A stretch of DNA of 64,000 nucleotides from Endozoicomonas sp965232255 (GCA_965232255.1 OZ246962.1:1240001-1304000), one strand, 5' to 3'. Counted from the stretch's first letter, positions 52,134-61,291 are shown. Notes: generated from the sequence alone by a model not told the origin. Made by a program: numbers and translations.

Positions 52134-53603
52134 TCAGGCCGGTGCGTCGGGCTTGTTGTACTTGCAAACAAGCTGCTTCAAAGACAGATTAGGCGCAACT
52201 CTGCGATTTTTACCGGAGTTTTTCAGTCTTGCAGGTATGTTTGAGAACGCTCTGCTGATGTGGTGTAACCATATTTTGTCCAGCGCCTGATTGTGCTTGT
52301 TCAGCAGGTCCTGACTGTATTCAAGATACTCGTTTTCGCTGATTCTGCCTTGCGCTTGCAGGTGTCGCAAATGATCGAGTTTTGACAAGTTCTGGTCTCT
52401 TTTTTTGTTAATCTGCCATCGCAGTTGCGGATTACGTTGCAGGAATGCGCTTTCTTTTTCGATCATCAAATTTTTGGTAAATCGAAAAAAAGCGTCAGTG
52501 TCATGTATTCTTTGCCGGAATGTACCCTGAAATTGATAGAATACTCGCGCATCCGGTACGACAAAGTGACAAAGCAGTGGTTCATAGAGGATTTGCGATG
52601 GTAGCGACAGGAATGTGCACACGCCGCTCTGGGAGAGAATTTTTTTGTAAATGGTGTAAATCAACGCTGATTGGTAGTGCTCTGCCAGTGGCCGATCGCC
52701 AGATAGTGTGAGCCAGCTGTGGTACTTTACGCTGTACATGGTCTCAATAAGCGCCCACTCGTTGTAAACTGACTGAATCCTGAGCAGCAAGTTGCGCCAG
52801 CTGGTGTCGTGACTGCTTTCCAGTGGTTCGAACACGGTTTCTGCCATTGTCCAGATATTGATCTGATCAAGAATCTTCAGGGTAGTATCGTAACATTCCC
52901 CCATTTGCAGGACGGTCTGGGTGGCAGCAGCAGCGGCTAATTCTGGATGTACTGACAAGGTTGTCAGTATGTTGCGCATTTTCAGTAGTTCAATTGATCG
53001 CTGTTCTAGCGTGATATTCAGAGCCTGTTTAAACAACTCCAGTATTACCCTGAGATGGACGCTCGAGAGACGATCGTCTGCCATTGCTTGCAGGAGTCGT
53101 TCAGTTGTGCGGTATTCGCATTCTACTCGTTCACCAATCTGCATTAGCAGTTGCCGGGAATGGACTGGTTCATCGTCCCCATCCAATGCTTGTACGACCA
53201 CATTTTCAAGATAGTGATTGAATTTTCCGCGCAATTGGTAGATGCCTAAATGACAAAGCGCGGATACCCCGAAGCTGCCAACATAAACGATATAAAGACC
53301 GGTTTCAGTGACAGCCACCTCAGGGGCTATTGTGGCTATTTTTCGGTTCACTAACAGACCTGCAGATAGCATCAGTAAATCAAAGCAGTAGCTGACGGTG
53401 TTTACGGAGAAGCGGTTTATCAGCGCCATAACAACCCTGCTGGGGATTCTTTGTATCTGGTACTGCAGCCAATATCCCAGCTGTTTCGGTACTTGTTCCC
53501 GATTGTGTCTATTGTTGGCAATGCCAGAGCTACTCAGCCTGTGTTTCGTGTGTTGCTGCTGCGCGAGCGAAACTGCTGTGCCTTGTCTGGAGTTAATAAA
53601 CAT
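52134..53603 (-). CDS. Unknown protein with two hydrophobic helices
   Basis: The protein has 489 residues and no recognised family. Two hydrophobic segments lie at about residues 68-87 (VSYCFDLLMLSAGLLV) and 105-122 (LYIVYVGSFGVSALCHLGIY). The long C-terminal part is helical and rich in Leu, Glu and Arg (MRNILTTLSVHPELAAAAATQTVLQM), with a basic KNRRVAPNLSLKQLVCKYNKP end. There is no typical signal peptide. The region right of it up to 53716 holds no gene. Possibly lineage-specific; no function is proposed. Confidence 0.5.
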   Translation of the reverse strand: MFINSRQGTAVSLAQQQHTKHRLSSSGIANNRHNREQVPKQLGYWLQYQIQRIPSRVVMALINRFSVNTVSYCFDLLMLSAGLLVNRKIATIAPEVAVTETGLYIVYVGSFGVSALCHLGIYQLRGKFNHYLENVVVQALDGDDEPVHSRQLLMQIGERVECEYRTTERLLQAMADDRLSSVHLRVILELFKQALNITLEQRSIELLKMRNILTTLSVHPELAAAAATQTVLQMGECYDTTLKILDQINIWTMAETVFEPLESSHDTSWRNLLLRIQSVYNEWALIETMYSVKYHSWLTLSGDRPLAEHYQSALIYTIYKKILSQSGVCTFLSLPSQILYEPLLCHFVVPDARVFYQFQGTFRQRIHDTDAFFRFTKNLMIEKESAFLQRNPQLRWQINKKRDQNLSKLDHLRHLQAQGRISENEYLEYSQDLLNKHNQALDKIWLHHISRAFSNIPARLKNSGKNRRVAPNLSLKQLVCKYNKPDAPA

Positions 53604-53716
53604 CTCGCACCACCGACTATACGACTGTAGTCGTTATTTTTCACGGTATGGGTAGTGCGGCTGAGATTATTTCAGCGGAAAAAAGTTCCGATTTTGGTTG
53701 AGGGAGGTTGGCTTGT

Positions 53717-54553
53717 TTACTGTTGACAGCGACTGCAATAACAGCTGCTACGGTTCCCCAGTTTTATCGCCTTGATAATTGTGCCGCAGCGAAGACAGGG
53801 TTCTCCTTCGCGACCATAGACGGCAAGTGACTGTTTAAAGTAACCAGGGCGCCCATCACCGCCAACGAAGTCACGCAAGGTGGTGCCACCGTCCGCAATG
53901 GCTTTGGTCAGTATCTCGCGAATACAATCGACCAGTCGTTTATATTGGCTACGTGAGATGCTCCCGCTGGCTCGGTCAGGCCTGATGCCAGCATGAAACA
54001 ACGCTTCGCTGGCGTAGATGTTGCCCACGCCCACCACCACCTTGTTATTCATGATAAAAGTTTTCACCGCCTGTTTTTTCCCCCGGGACATTTGGTAGAG
54101 TCGTTCGGCAGTGAAGGACGTTGTGTCCAGGGCATCCGGCGCATCCAGTGGCTCTGGCCCCAGATGTTTGAACAGGGCGTGATCATCAAGCGCATCTTCA
54201 GACCACAACATTGCACCAAAACGACGAGGATCGGTGTAGCGCAGGCGCTGGCCATCGGTCATGACAATATCGATATGGTCGTGTTTTTCTGCTGGCGTGG
54301 GCGACTTCAGCACTCGCAGGCTGCCCGACATCCCAAGGTGCACGATAAGATGGCCGCAGCCGGTGTCCAGCAGGAGGTATTTTGCCCGTCTGCTGATCTT
54401 CTGGATGGTTTTGCCACGGAGCACCTGGTTGATATTATCTGGCACCGGCCAGCGTAGCCGCGGATCACGAACAATAACCTGTGCTATGGTGCAACCCTGG
54501 ATGTGGGGCTCGATGCCACGCCGGGTGGTTTCAACTTCGGGTAGTTCCGGCAT
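53717..54553 (-). CDS. mutM: Formamidopyrimidine-DNA glycosylase
   Basis: The protein has 278 residues from the ATG at 54553. MPELPEVETTRRGI places the catalytic Pro2 right after the start, so an upstream extension of the frame to 54652 is rejected. The H2TH part contains VGNIYASEALFHAGIRP, and the C-terminal zinc finger is CLRCGTIIKAIKLGNRSSCYCSRCQ. It removes oxidised purines such as 8-oxoguanine in base excision repair. It is divergent from the HD gene at 54641. Confidence 0.96.
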   Translation of the reverse strand: MPELPEVETTRRGIEPHIQGCTIAQVIVRDPRLRWPVPDNINQVLRGKTIQKISRRAKYLLLDTGCGHLIVHLGMSGSLRVLKSPTPAEKHDHIDIVMTDGQRLRYTDPRRFGAMLWSEDALDDHALFKHLGPEPLDAPDALDTTSFTAERLYQMSRGKKQAVKTFIMNNKVVVGVGNIYASEALFHAGIRPDRASGSISRSQYKRLVDCIREILTKAIADGGTTLRDFVGGDGRPGYFKQSLAVYGREGEPCLRCGTIIKAIKLGNRSSCYCSRCQQ

Positions 54554-54640
54554 ATTGTTGACTCCGTGTGGGCGAATTAATACTTTCGCACAATATTTAT
54601 CTGGTCCTGAACAGGCGCGCGCTTTGGAGAATCTTATCCT

Positions 54641-55297
54641 GTGAGTAGTCATCTCAACAGTTGGGAAGCAAAAATTACAGCCCGTCTACAATCCATGGAG
54701 TATGCAGACGCCTCCCACGACATCTCCCACTTTCAGCGCGTCTGGAAAACTGCCCAGCAGATCATGGCCCAGGAACCGGTGCCGGTAAATTCACTGGTGG
54801 TGCTGGCTGCCTGCTATTTGCACGATATTGTTGTGCTACCCAAAGATCATCCGCAACGGGCGCAGGCCTCCTCCCTGGCCGCAGTCAGGGCGCGAACCGT
54901 GCTGGAAGAGATGGATTTCCCGGAAGAGCTGCTCGACAATGTTTGCCACAGTGTGGCCAGCCATAGTTACTCGGCCGGAATTGCTCCGCAGACTATTGAG
55001 GCAAAGGTGGTTCAGGATGCGGACCGAATGGAAGCATTAGGAGCGATTGGACTGGCCAGAGTGTTTTATACGGCAGGTGTCTTACGACAAAAGATGTTTG
55101 ACCCACAAGACCCACTGGCCCAGCATCGCGAGCCTGATGATCGTCGTTACGCCCTGGATCACTTTCAGCTCAAGCTATTGCAACTGGCCGATACCATGCA
55201 GACCGTTGCCGGACGGGCAATGGCGCAGAAAAATACTGATTATCTGCGAACGTACACTGCCAAACTGTTGCGGGAGTTGGCTGGGGATTACTCCTGA
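54641..55297 (+). CDS. HD-domain phosphohydrolase (YedJ-like)
   Basis: The protein has 218 residues from a GTG at 54641; GGAG lies 11-14 nt upstream. HD motifs are ASHDISHFQRVW (first His), LAACYLHDIV (His-Asp), VASHSYS and VQDADRMEALGAIGLARVF. The ordering matches the YedJ/YpgQ group that acts on nucleotides or pyrophosphates. It is followed 49 bp later by birA on the same strand. Confidence 0.85.
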   Translation: MSSHLNSWEAKITARLQSMEYADASHDISHFQRVWKTAQQIMAQEPVPVNSLVVLAACYLHDIVVLPKDHPQRAQASSLAAVRARTVLEEMDFPEELLDNVCHSVASHSYSAGIAPQTIEAKVVQDADRMEALGAIGLARVFYTAGVLRQKMFDPQDPLAQHREPDDRRYALDHFQLKLLQLADTMQTVAGRAMAQKNTDYLRTYTAKLLRELAGDYS

Positions 55298-55346
55298 GTG
55301 GAGCGGGGTTTTTGGATGTTAATGTTATTGTGATGGCGAGTTGCTG

Positions 55347-56336
55347 ATGGAACATACAGAAAAAGTATTAAATCTGTTGGGCGATGGCTGCTTTCATTCT
55401 GGTGAAGCACTGGGTTGCGCCCTGGGTATCAGCCGGGCAGCGGTCTGGAAGCAGCTACAGACATTGACGGCTCTCGGTTTGCAAATTGATTCGGTAAGAG
55501 GCAAGGGGTATCGCCTGCATTGTGGTGTGGAGTTACTCGATCAGGCTCGCATTGTTGCTGCGCTTAAGCCTAGCACTAACGTTGCTGTCCATACTTGTTG
55601 GCAAACCACCTCCACCAATGATTGGGTCAGAACCATTCCTGCCAGGGTCTCTAAAGTTGTTTGCCTGGCCGAGTACCAGTGCAGTGGTCGCGGACGTCGG
55701 GGGCGCCCTTGGCAAAATCCCCTTGGTGCCACCATTAGTTTGTCTTTGCGCTGGTTTTATCGCGCTGGCATGGCCTCGCTGGAAGGACTGAGCCTGGCCG
55801 TCGGGTTGGCGGTTCTCAAGGCACTTGAGCTTTGTGGCGCCCAAAACCTGAAGCTAAAGTGGCCCAATGATGTACTCTGGCAGAGCCCGGCAGGGCTGCA
55901 AAAACTCAGCGGTATTTTACTGGAGGTGCACGGCGATCCTACGGGCGAATGTGAGGTGATTATTGGTGTTGGCATCAATATTGCCCTGAGCCACGCACAG
56001 TTGGTCAGCATCGACCAGCCAGCGGTGGATATGCAGCGGGTTTGTGGTAAGACGGTCAGTCGCAATCAGGTGGCCAGCGCCCTGATTAACCAGTTATGCC
56101 AGACACTTGATGCCTTCAGTGAGCACGGCTTTGCAGGCTTTAAGGAGCAATGGCAGCGTTGTGATGCTTTTGCCGATCAGGAAATTGTGGTCGATGCCTC
56201 GGGCGCCAAGATCGTAGGGGTCGCTGCAGGTGTCACCGATGGCGGGGCGTTATTGCTGAACACCCGTGAAGGAATAATGGTATTTAACGGCGGTGAAGTA
56301 TCACTGAAGGCCGCGCATCAGGAGCTGCCATCATGA
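55347..56336 (+). CDS. birA: Biotin protein ligase / biotin operon repressor
   Basis: The protein has 329 residues. Residues about 1-60 are a helix-turn-helix (VLNLLGDGCFHSGEALGCALGISRAAVWKQLQTLTALG), so it is the bifunctional repressor type. The ligase domain has TTSTND, the biotinoyl-AMP motif SGRGRRGRPWQNP, and LKWPNDVLW. It attaches biotin to carrier proteins and represses biotin genes. Its stop overlaps the coaX start as ATGA. Confidence 0.94.
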   Translation: MEHTEKVLNLLGDGCFHSGEALGCALGISRAAVWKQLQTLTALGLQIDSVRGKGYRLHCGVELLDQARIVAALKPSTNVAVHTCWQTTSTNDWVRTIPARVSKVVCLAEYQCSGRGRRGRPWQNPLGATISLSLRWFYRAGMASLEGLSLAVGLAVLKALELCGAQNLKLKWPNDVLWQSPAGLQKLSGILLEVHGDPTGECEVIIGVGINIALSHAQLVSIDQPAVDMQRVCGKTVSRNQVASALINQLCQTLDAFSEHGFAGFKEQWQRCDAFADQEIVVDASGAKIVGVAAGVTDGGALLLNTREGIMVFNGGEVSLKAAHQELPS

Positions 56337-57097
56337 GGGTTCTGGAGTTTGATGCCGGCAATACTCGGCTGAAATGGCGACTTTTGCAGATAGACGACAA
56401 TGGTAGTGAACGGGTTGCCCACGGTCATCTGGCCAATAATCAATGCTGGCAACAAGCACTCCCGGAGCTGTTAAGGCGATCTGGACAAGTCGATTGTGCC
56501 AGGGCAGCCATTGTCTCTGGCGATGAGCGTTTTGAGCGGCTTTGTGCCGCAGTAGATGCTCACCTGCATATTCCCCTGGCACGCGCACAAGTGAAATCCG
56601 TGTGGCGAGGCGTAAAGGCAGCCTATCCCGGACTTGGTGTAGATCGTTGGCTGGCTATGTTGGCTGCTCACCACATGGGCGACGTTGGCAATAAGTTGGT
56701 GGTAAGCTGTGGCACAGCCATGACCGTTGATGCATTAAGTTACACCGGGCAGCACTTGGGCGGCTACATTGTTCCCGGACTTGGTCTGATGAAGCAGTCG
56801 CTGCATGCTAATACTGCCCAGCTTCCCTTGGTGGCTGATGTCGCTATAGACATTGCGCCGGGCAACAACACGATTGAGTGCATCAATAATGGTGCTTTGG
56901 CCATGGCAGTCGCCATGATTAATACCCGCCAGACCATGATGGGTGACCTTGAAGATGCCCAGGAAAACATGGATAGCATCGTTTATCTGACCGGCGGTGA
57001 TGGCGCCCTTGTCAAACCGTTTATTCGGGGGCGGTGTCTGGAGTATCCTGAACTGGTAATGGATGGCCTGGCACTGGCTTTTGACGGTGCATGGTAA
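56333..57097 (+). CDS. coaX: Type III pantothenate kinase
   Basis: The protein has 254 residues. Motifs are EFDAGNTRLKWRL (phosphate loop), SCGTAMTVDALS, GGYIVPGLGLM and YLTGGDGALV. It phosphorylates pantothenate, the first step of coenzyme A synthesis, and works downstream of the PanBC route encoded at 42-43.6 kb. It is coupled to birA by a 4-bp overlap. Confidence 0.94.
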   Translation: MRVLEFDAGNTRLKWRLLQIDDNGSERVAHGHLANNQCWQQALPELLRRSGQVDCARAAIVSGDERFERLCAAVDAHLHIPLARAQVKSVWRGVKAAYPGLGVDRWLAMLAAHHMGDVGNKLVVSCGTAMTVDALSYTGQHLGGYIVPGLGLMKQSLHANTAQLPLVADVAIDIAPGNNTIECINNGALAMAVAMINTRQTMMGDLEDAQENMDSIVYLTGGDGALVKPFIRGRCLEYPELVMDGLALAFDGAW

Positions 57098-57115
57098 ACC
57101 CTGGATTAAACAAAG

Positions 57116-57871
57116 ATGCGTTTAACGGTTATTTTTCTTGTCCTGGCCAATATTGCCTACTTTGCCTGGGGTTCCTGGCAGGCGTCCCGAGTGGGTTACT
57201 GGTTGCCACAACAAGAGGATGCCAGCCATCAACAGACCTACGGTGAACGACTGGTGTTGCTTTCAGAGCTTGAGCACCATGATGTTTCCCCGACAGGCGA
57301 CTTGCCAGTGCGAGGTGCGGTTGCCGCTGGTCGTCAGTGCCTCACAGTGGGGCCGTTTGGTAATGAACTTACCGTCAGTGAGTTACGACAACGGTTGTTG
57401 GCACTTGGCGTGAGCAGTGAGTTGCGCGCCGTACAAAACGACGTATACGAGGATTACTGGGTGCATATACCACCACTGCCCAGTACTGATGGGGCCATAC
57501 GTCTGCTCAGGGAGCTTCAGGCGCAGCGCATTGATAGTTTCGTCATCACTCAGGGCGACTTGGCTAATGGTATATCGTTGGGGTTGTATCCTCGCCAGGA
57601 GACGGCTGCGTCCGTCAGCCGTCGTTTAAAAGATGCCGGCTACAATGTTGTCGTCAGACCTCTGCCAGGATTGCCAGAGCAATGGTGGCTGGATATGGAT
57701 GCTGCGACGGTGGCAAGACTTGATGCGTCGTTCTGGGATCAGGCTGGACAAAAGTTTTCCCAGTTGCAAAAGCTGAAAACTGCTTGTGAGTTACCGGCAT
57801 CGGTAGAGGTCGGGCTTGGCCAACAACAATCCGGGTTGCTGTCTGTGCCAGAGCAGGCCAGTAATCGTTAA
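57116..57871 (+). CDS. SPOR-domain-like protein with N-terminal membrane anchor
   Basis: The protein has 251 residues. An N-terminal hydrophobic segment (LTVIFLVLANIAYFAWGSW) probably anchors it in the inner membrane. Residues about 75-160 contain CLTVGPFGNELTVSELRQRLLALG and YWVHIPPLPSTDGAIRLLRELQAQRIDSFVI, the layout of a SPOR peptidoglycan-binding domain. A gene of this type commonly sits between coaX and the tRNA cluster. A direct role in cell-envelope work is likely but not proven. Confidence 0.8.
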   Translation: MRLTVIFLVLANIAYFAWGSWQASRVGYWLPQQEDASHQQTYGERLVLLSELEHHDVSPTGDLPVRGAVAAGRQCLTVGPFGNELTVSELRQRLLALGVSSELRAVQNDVYEDYWVHIPPLPSTDGAIRLLRELQAQRIDSFVITQGDLANGISLGLYPRQETAASVSRRLKDAGYNVVVRPLPGLPEQWWLDMDAATVARLDASFWDQAGQKFSQLQKLKTACELPASVEVGLGQQQSGLLSVPEQASNR

Positions 57872-58002
57872 ACCCGTCCTTGGTAAAAAGTACGGCAAAG
57901 GCATTGCAACGGGCGGTGAGTTTCTCTAGTATACGCATCGCTGCCGGGGGCGCAGTCAAGCAGGATGAGTTGCTTACCAGTAAAGGTAGTCGCAACGATG
58001 GC

Positions 58003-58030
58003 TTGACAATGAATGCTCTACGAATAGAAT
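58003..58030 (+). promoter_or_regulatory. Promoter of the tRNA-Tyr cluster
   Basis: A perfect TTGACA (58003-58008) and TAGAAT (58025-58030) are 16 bp apart, followed by the GC-rich stretch GGCGC typical of stable-RNA promoters. The first tRNA begins 13 bp later. Confidence 0.8.
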
Positions 58031-58042
58031 GGCGCAGCATCG

Positions 58043-58126
58043 GGTGGGGTTCCCGAGTGGCCAAAGGGATCAGACTGTAAATCTGACGCGCAAGCTTCGC
58101 TGGTTCGAATCCAGCCCCCACCACCA
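58043..58126 (+). tRNA. tRNA-Tyr (GTA)
   Basis: The 84-base tRNA has acceptor GGTGGGG/CCCCACC, anticodon arm CAGACTGTAAATCTG, a long variable arm and an encoded CCA. Confidence 0.96.
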
Positions 58127-58240
58127 GATTTGTATCATTGTGTCAGGCAACCAGAGAGCTGGTTTAATGCCTGGCCACTGATTTCTGATTATTGTCTTTT
58201 GCATGCTCAGAAGTTTCTGCATAAATGGTCTCTTATTTAT

Positions 58241-58314
<74 letters not shown>

Positions 58315-58337
58315 TTCATGCTTTTCAGAAAGATTAT

Positions 58338-58413
<76 letters not shown>

Positions 58414-58420
58414 TTTTTTC

Positions 58421-58444
58421 AGAGACCAGTGTCTCTTTCTTTTC
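58421..58444 (+). terminator. Terminator after tRNA-Thr
   Basis: AGAGAC (58421-58426) pairs with GTCTCT (58431-58436) around a 4-base loop, followed by TTCTTTTC. It closes the Tyr-Gly-Thr transcript. Confidence 0.65.
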
Positions 58445-58504
58445 GGGCGCTTCGCATTCGGTGTCTGAGTGACTGCCGGGCTTCCCAGTCTGGCAGATGA
58501 TGAT

Positions 58505-58510
58505 TATAAT
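58505..58510 (+). promoter_or_regulatory. -10 element of the tRNA-Trp / secE promoter
   Basis: A perfect TATAAT lies 34 bp before tRNA-Trp. The -35 position is weak (CTTCCC at 58482-58487). Confidence 0.5.
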
Positions 58511-58543
58511 TTACCGACCTGTGATGCGGGACAACGAAGATTT

Positions 58544-58619
58544 AGGCCAGTAGTTCAATTGGTAGAGCACCGGTCTCCAAAACCGGGGGTTGGGGGTTCG
58601 ATTCCCTCCTGGCCTGCCA
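58544..58619 (+). tRNA. tRNA-Trp (CCA)
   Basis: The 76-base tRNA starts AGGCCAG, with anticodon loop CTCCAAA and encoded CCA. It sits just before secE, as in related bacteria. Confidence 0.96.
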
Positions 58620-58692
58620 TTTCCAATGATCAAGCTCCTGAGGCACCTGCCTTTCGGGTTTTTGAGCGAGCCTGGATAGAGAAATTAAACTG

Positions 58693-59061
58693 ATGAGTGG
58701 AAATTCTGAAGTTGCGACTACGGGTCGTCTGGATGGTCTCAAATGGGGCCTTGTGGCGGTTCTGGTCGCTGTTGGTGTTTACGGTAATTATTACTTCTCT
58801 GCCGAGTCACTTCTCCTCAGGGTTGTCGGCTTGTTGGTGGTCGCGGCTGTAGCTGGCTTTGTTGCTCTGCAAACGGTAAAAGGCGCTGCCTTCTGGACGC
58901 TGTTGAAGGACGCCAAAAACGAGATTCGCAAGGTTGTCTGGCCTACTCGTCAGGAGACGGTACAAACCACGCTGGTGGTTGTGGCTGTCGTATTAGCGAT
59001 GGGGCTTGTTTTGTGGGGGCTCGATTCTCTGCTAGGCTGGACTGTCAGCCGCCTGATTTGA
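58693..59061 (+). CDS. secE: Preprotein translocase subunit SecE
   Basis: The protein has 122 residues with three membrane helices (the E. coli-type long SecE). The conserved cytoplasmic amphipathic helix and the start of the third helix read EIRKVVWPTRQETVQTTLVVVAVVLAM. It stabilises SecY in the translocon. nusG follows 12 bp later, the universal secE-nusG pair. Confidence 0.95.
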   Translation: MSGNSEVATTGRLDGLKWGLVAVLVAVGVYGNYYFSAESLLLRVVGLLVVAAVAGFVALQTVKGAAFWTLLKDAKNEIRKVVWPTRQETVQTTLVVVAVVLAMGLVLWGLDSLLGWTVSRLI

Positions 59062-59073
59062 TAGGGACAAGAC

Positions 59074-59607
59074 ATGGCGAAACGTTGGTATGTAGTTCAT
59101 GCCTATTCCGGGTACGAAAAGCAAGTTTTGCGCTCGCTCAATGAGCGAGTCAAGCGCTTTGCTATGGAAGAGTACTTTGGTGAAATTCTGGTGCCTACCG
59201 AAGAAGTGGTAGAGATCAAAAACGGCCAAAAGCGCAAAAGTGAACGAAAGTTCTTTCCGGGCTACGTGTTGGTCCAGATGGAAATGAACGAAGACTCCTG
59301 GCATCTGATTAAAGATACGCCACGGGTTATGGGCTTTGTGGGTGGCACTGCCGACAAGCCTGCGCCGATCACGGAAAAAGAGGCGGATATCATTTTACGC
59401 CGGGTGCATGAAGGTGCTGAGGCGCCCAGGCCAAAAACATTGTTCGAGCCAGGTGAAATGGTACGCGTTATTGAAGGACCATTTGCTGACTTTAATGGTG
59501 TGGTTGAAGGCGTTAACTACGAGAAGAGTCGTTTGCAGGTTGCCGTTATGATCTTTGGTCGTTCAACGCCGGTAGAGCTTGAGTTCAGCCAGGTCGAAAA
59601 GGTTTAG
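59074..59607 (+). CDS. nusG: Transcription termination/antitermination factor NusG
   Basis: The protein has 177 residues. The NGN domain starts RWYVVHAYSGYEKQVLRSLNERV, with FPGYVLVQMEMN and TPRVMGFVGG. The KOW domain follows: FEPGEMVRVIEGPFADFNGVVEGVNYEKSRLQV. It binds RNA polymerase and links it to Rho or the ribosome. Confidence 0.97.
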   Translation: MAKRWYVVHAYSGYEKQVLRSLNERVKRFAMEEYFGEILVPTEEVVEIKNGQKRKSERKFFPGYVLVQMEMNEDSWHLIKDTPRVMGFVGGTADKPAPITEKEADIILRRVHEGAEAPRPKTLFEPGEMVRVIEGPFADFNGVVEGVNYEKSRLQVAVMIFGRSTPVELEFSQVEKV

Positions 59608-59620
59608 TCAAATTTTTGCA

Positions 59621-59657
59621 ACCCCGTGTTGTCCTCACCGACAAACGGGGTTTTTCT
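59621..59657 (+). terminator. Terminator after nusG
   Basis: ACCCCGT (59621-59627) pairs with ACGGGGT (59645-59651), extended by TTGTC/GACAA, followed by TTTTCTTT. It is a strong intrinsic terminator. Confidence 0.85.
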
Positions 59658-59712
59658 TTGTTTGCAGAAAATGTCAGTAAAAATCGTCGGTAAATACTGC
59701 TGAGTGGATAAG

Positions 59713-59756
59713 TGCCTGAAAGGATTGCGCGGTTAGCGATCTTTTCAGGCATTTTT
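59713..59756 (+). terminator. Second terminator between nusG and rplK
   Basis: TGCCTGAAA (59713-59721) pairs with TTTCAGGCA (59743-59751), followed by TTTTT. Two terminators in a row imply a separate promoter for rplKA between 59757 and 59886; TAGACT near 59787 is a weak -10 candidate. Confidence 0.75.
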
Positions 59757-59886
59757 GTGCTGGTGGTTTCGGAATTTTTTCTGTAGACTACGGCGCTTTG
59801 TAACGGGTAGCCCTTGATTTGGGCGTTTTAGAGGCATCAGCTTCGAAAAACGCCTGATGAGGCAGTGACCCACGTAGAGGTTAAAC

Positions 59887-60321
59887 ATGGCCAAGAAAGT
59901 CCAAGCTTATATTAAGCTGCAAGTGCCTGCTGGTCAGGCAAATCCATCTCCACCTGTTGGTCCTGCATTGGGTCAGCACGGTGTCAACATCATGGAATTC
60001 TGTAAGGCATTCAACGCTGCTACCCAGAAAATGGATGCAGGTATGCCGATTCCAGTTGTTATCACTGTTTACAGTGACCGCAGCTTCACTTTCGAAACCA
60101 AGACGCCGCCTGCTTCTGTTTTGCTGATGAAGCAACTGAAGCTGAAGAAAGGCTCTGGTCGTCCAAATACCGAGAAAGTCGGTACTGTTAATCGCGAGCA
60201 GCTGCTGGAAATCGCCAAGATCAAGGAGCCTGATCTGACGGCTGCTGATGAAGACGCTGCAATTCGTACCATTGCTGGTTCAGCTCGTTCCATGGGTCTG
60301 ATCGTGGAGGGTGTTGAATAA
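59887..60321 (+). CDS. rplK: 50S ribosomal protein L11
   Basis: The protein has 144 residues. Signatures are AYIKLQVPAGQANPSPPVGPALGQHGVNIMEFCKAFN and the C-terminal IRTIAGSARSMGLIVEG. L11 binds 23S rRNA at the GTPase centre. Its stop overlaps the rplA ATG by one base. Confidence 0.97.
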   Translation: MAKKVQAYIKLQVPAGQANPSPPVGPALGQHGVNIMEFCKAFNAATQKMDAGMPIPVVITVYSDRSFTFETKTPPASVLLMKQLKLKKGSGRPNTEKVGTVNREQLLEIAKIKEPDLTAADEDAAIRTIAGSARSMGLIVEGVE

Positions 60322-61016
60322 TGGCCAAGATGTCCAAGCGTGCCAAGCAGATCGCTGAGAAAGTCGATTCTACCCGCTCTTATAGCTTTGAAGATGCAGC
60401 CAATCTGCTCAAAGAGCTCTCTAGCGTCAAGTTCAAAGAGACCATCGAGGTTTCTGTGAACCTGGGCGTTGATCCACGTAAATCCGATCAGGTTGTGCGT
60501 GGCTCTACCGTGCTGCCAAACGGCACCGGTAAAGACGTTCGTGTTGCTGTGTTCGCCCAGGGTGCTAACGCTGAAGCCGCCAAAGAGGCCGGTGCTGAGG
60601 TGGTTGGTATGGAAGATCTGGCTGAGCAGGTTAAAGCTGGTCAGATGGATTTCGATGTGGTAATCGCTTCCCCTGATGCCATGCGTGTTGTCGGTCAGCT
60701 GGGTCAGATTCTCGGTCCGCGCGGCCTGATGCCCAACCCAAAAGTAGGTACTGTAACCCCTAACGTTGCTGAGGCAGTTCGTAACGCCAAAGCCGGTCAG
60801 GTTCGTTTCCGTACTGACAAAAACGGTATCATCCACGCAGGCGTTGGCAAGATCGATTTCGATGCTGCTGCCCTGAAGCAGAACGTTGAAGCCCTGCTGG
60901 TTGACCTGAAGAAGCTCAAGCCTTCCTCCAGCAAAGGCGTTTACATGAAGAAGGTTTCCCTGTCCTCCACTATGGGCCCGGGTCTGACCATCGACATGTC
61001 TTCCCTGTCTGCCTAA
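60321..61016 (+). CDS. rplA: 50S ribosomal protein L1
   Basis: The protein has 231 residues. Signatures are SVNLGVDPRKSDQVVRGSTVLPNGTGK and GPRGLMPNPKVGTVT. L1 forms the L1 stalk and in many bacteria also represses translation of rplKA. It is coupled to rplK. Confidence 0.97.
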   Translation: MAKMSKRAKQIAEKVDSTRSYSFEDAANLLKELSSVKFKETIEVSVNLGVDPRKSDQVVRGSTVLPNGTGKDVRVAVFAQGANAEAAKEAGAEVVGMEDLAEQVKAGQMDFDVVIASPDAMRVVGQLGQILGPRGLMPNPKVGTVTPNVAEAVRNAKAGQVRFRTDKNGIIHAGVGKIDFDAAALKQNVEALLVDLKKLKPSSSKGVYMKKVSLSSTMGPGLTIDMSSLSA

Positions 61017-61291
61017 GAAATTACTGGGGCCTGAATGTCAGGTCTCTGGCTGGCTTTTGTTGGCCACAAAAGACTTTGGAGTCCCCGCCAAGCGGGGGTC
61101 GTCAAAGATCGCAGGTGTTGGATGTTGAGCCTGTTTTTATCGGGCAAAAGCAGAAAACTTAATCTCCTGCGTAGACGGTGAGTACGTTATTCCTACAAAG
61201 AATTTCTTACACCCATCACCGTATTGTAAGTGCTTGACGACCTGACTTGTTCGGGTCGCAAGCGAAACTTCATAAATCTGGAGTGAAGCCC
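61017..61291 (+). promoter_or_regulatory. rplJ leader region (L10-type leader candidate)
   Basis: The 275-base leader before rplJ is rich in potential pairs, for example CCCCGC/GCGGGG at 61083-61097. In relatives the L10-L12 complex binds this leader to control rplJL translation. I infer the same role from position; I did not fold it. Confidence 0.5.

Noticed and set aside
57654..58124. Minus-strand open frame over the SPOR gene and tRNA-Tyr
   Set aside because: It runs through a tRNA and opposes a gene with a clear membrane anchor and SPOR-like domain.
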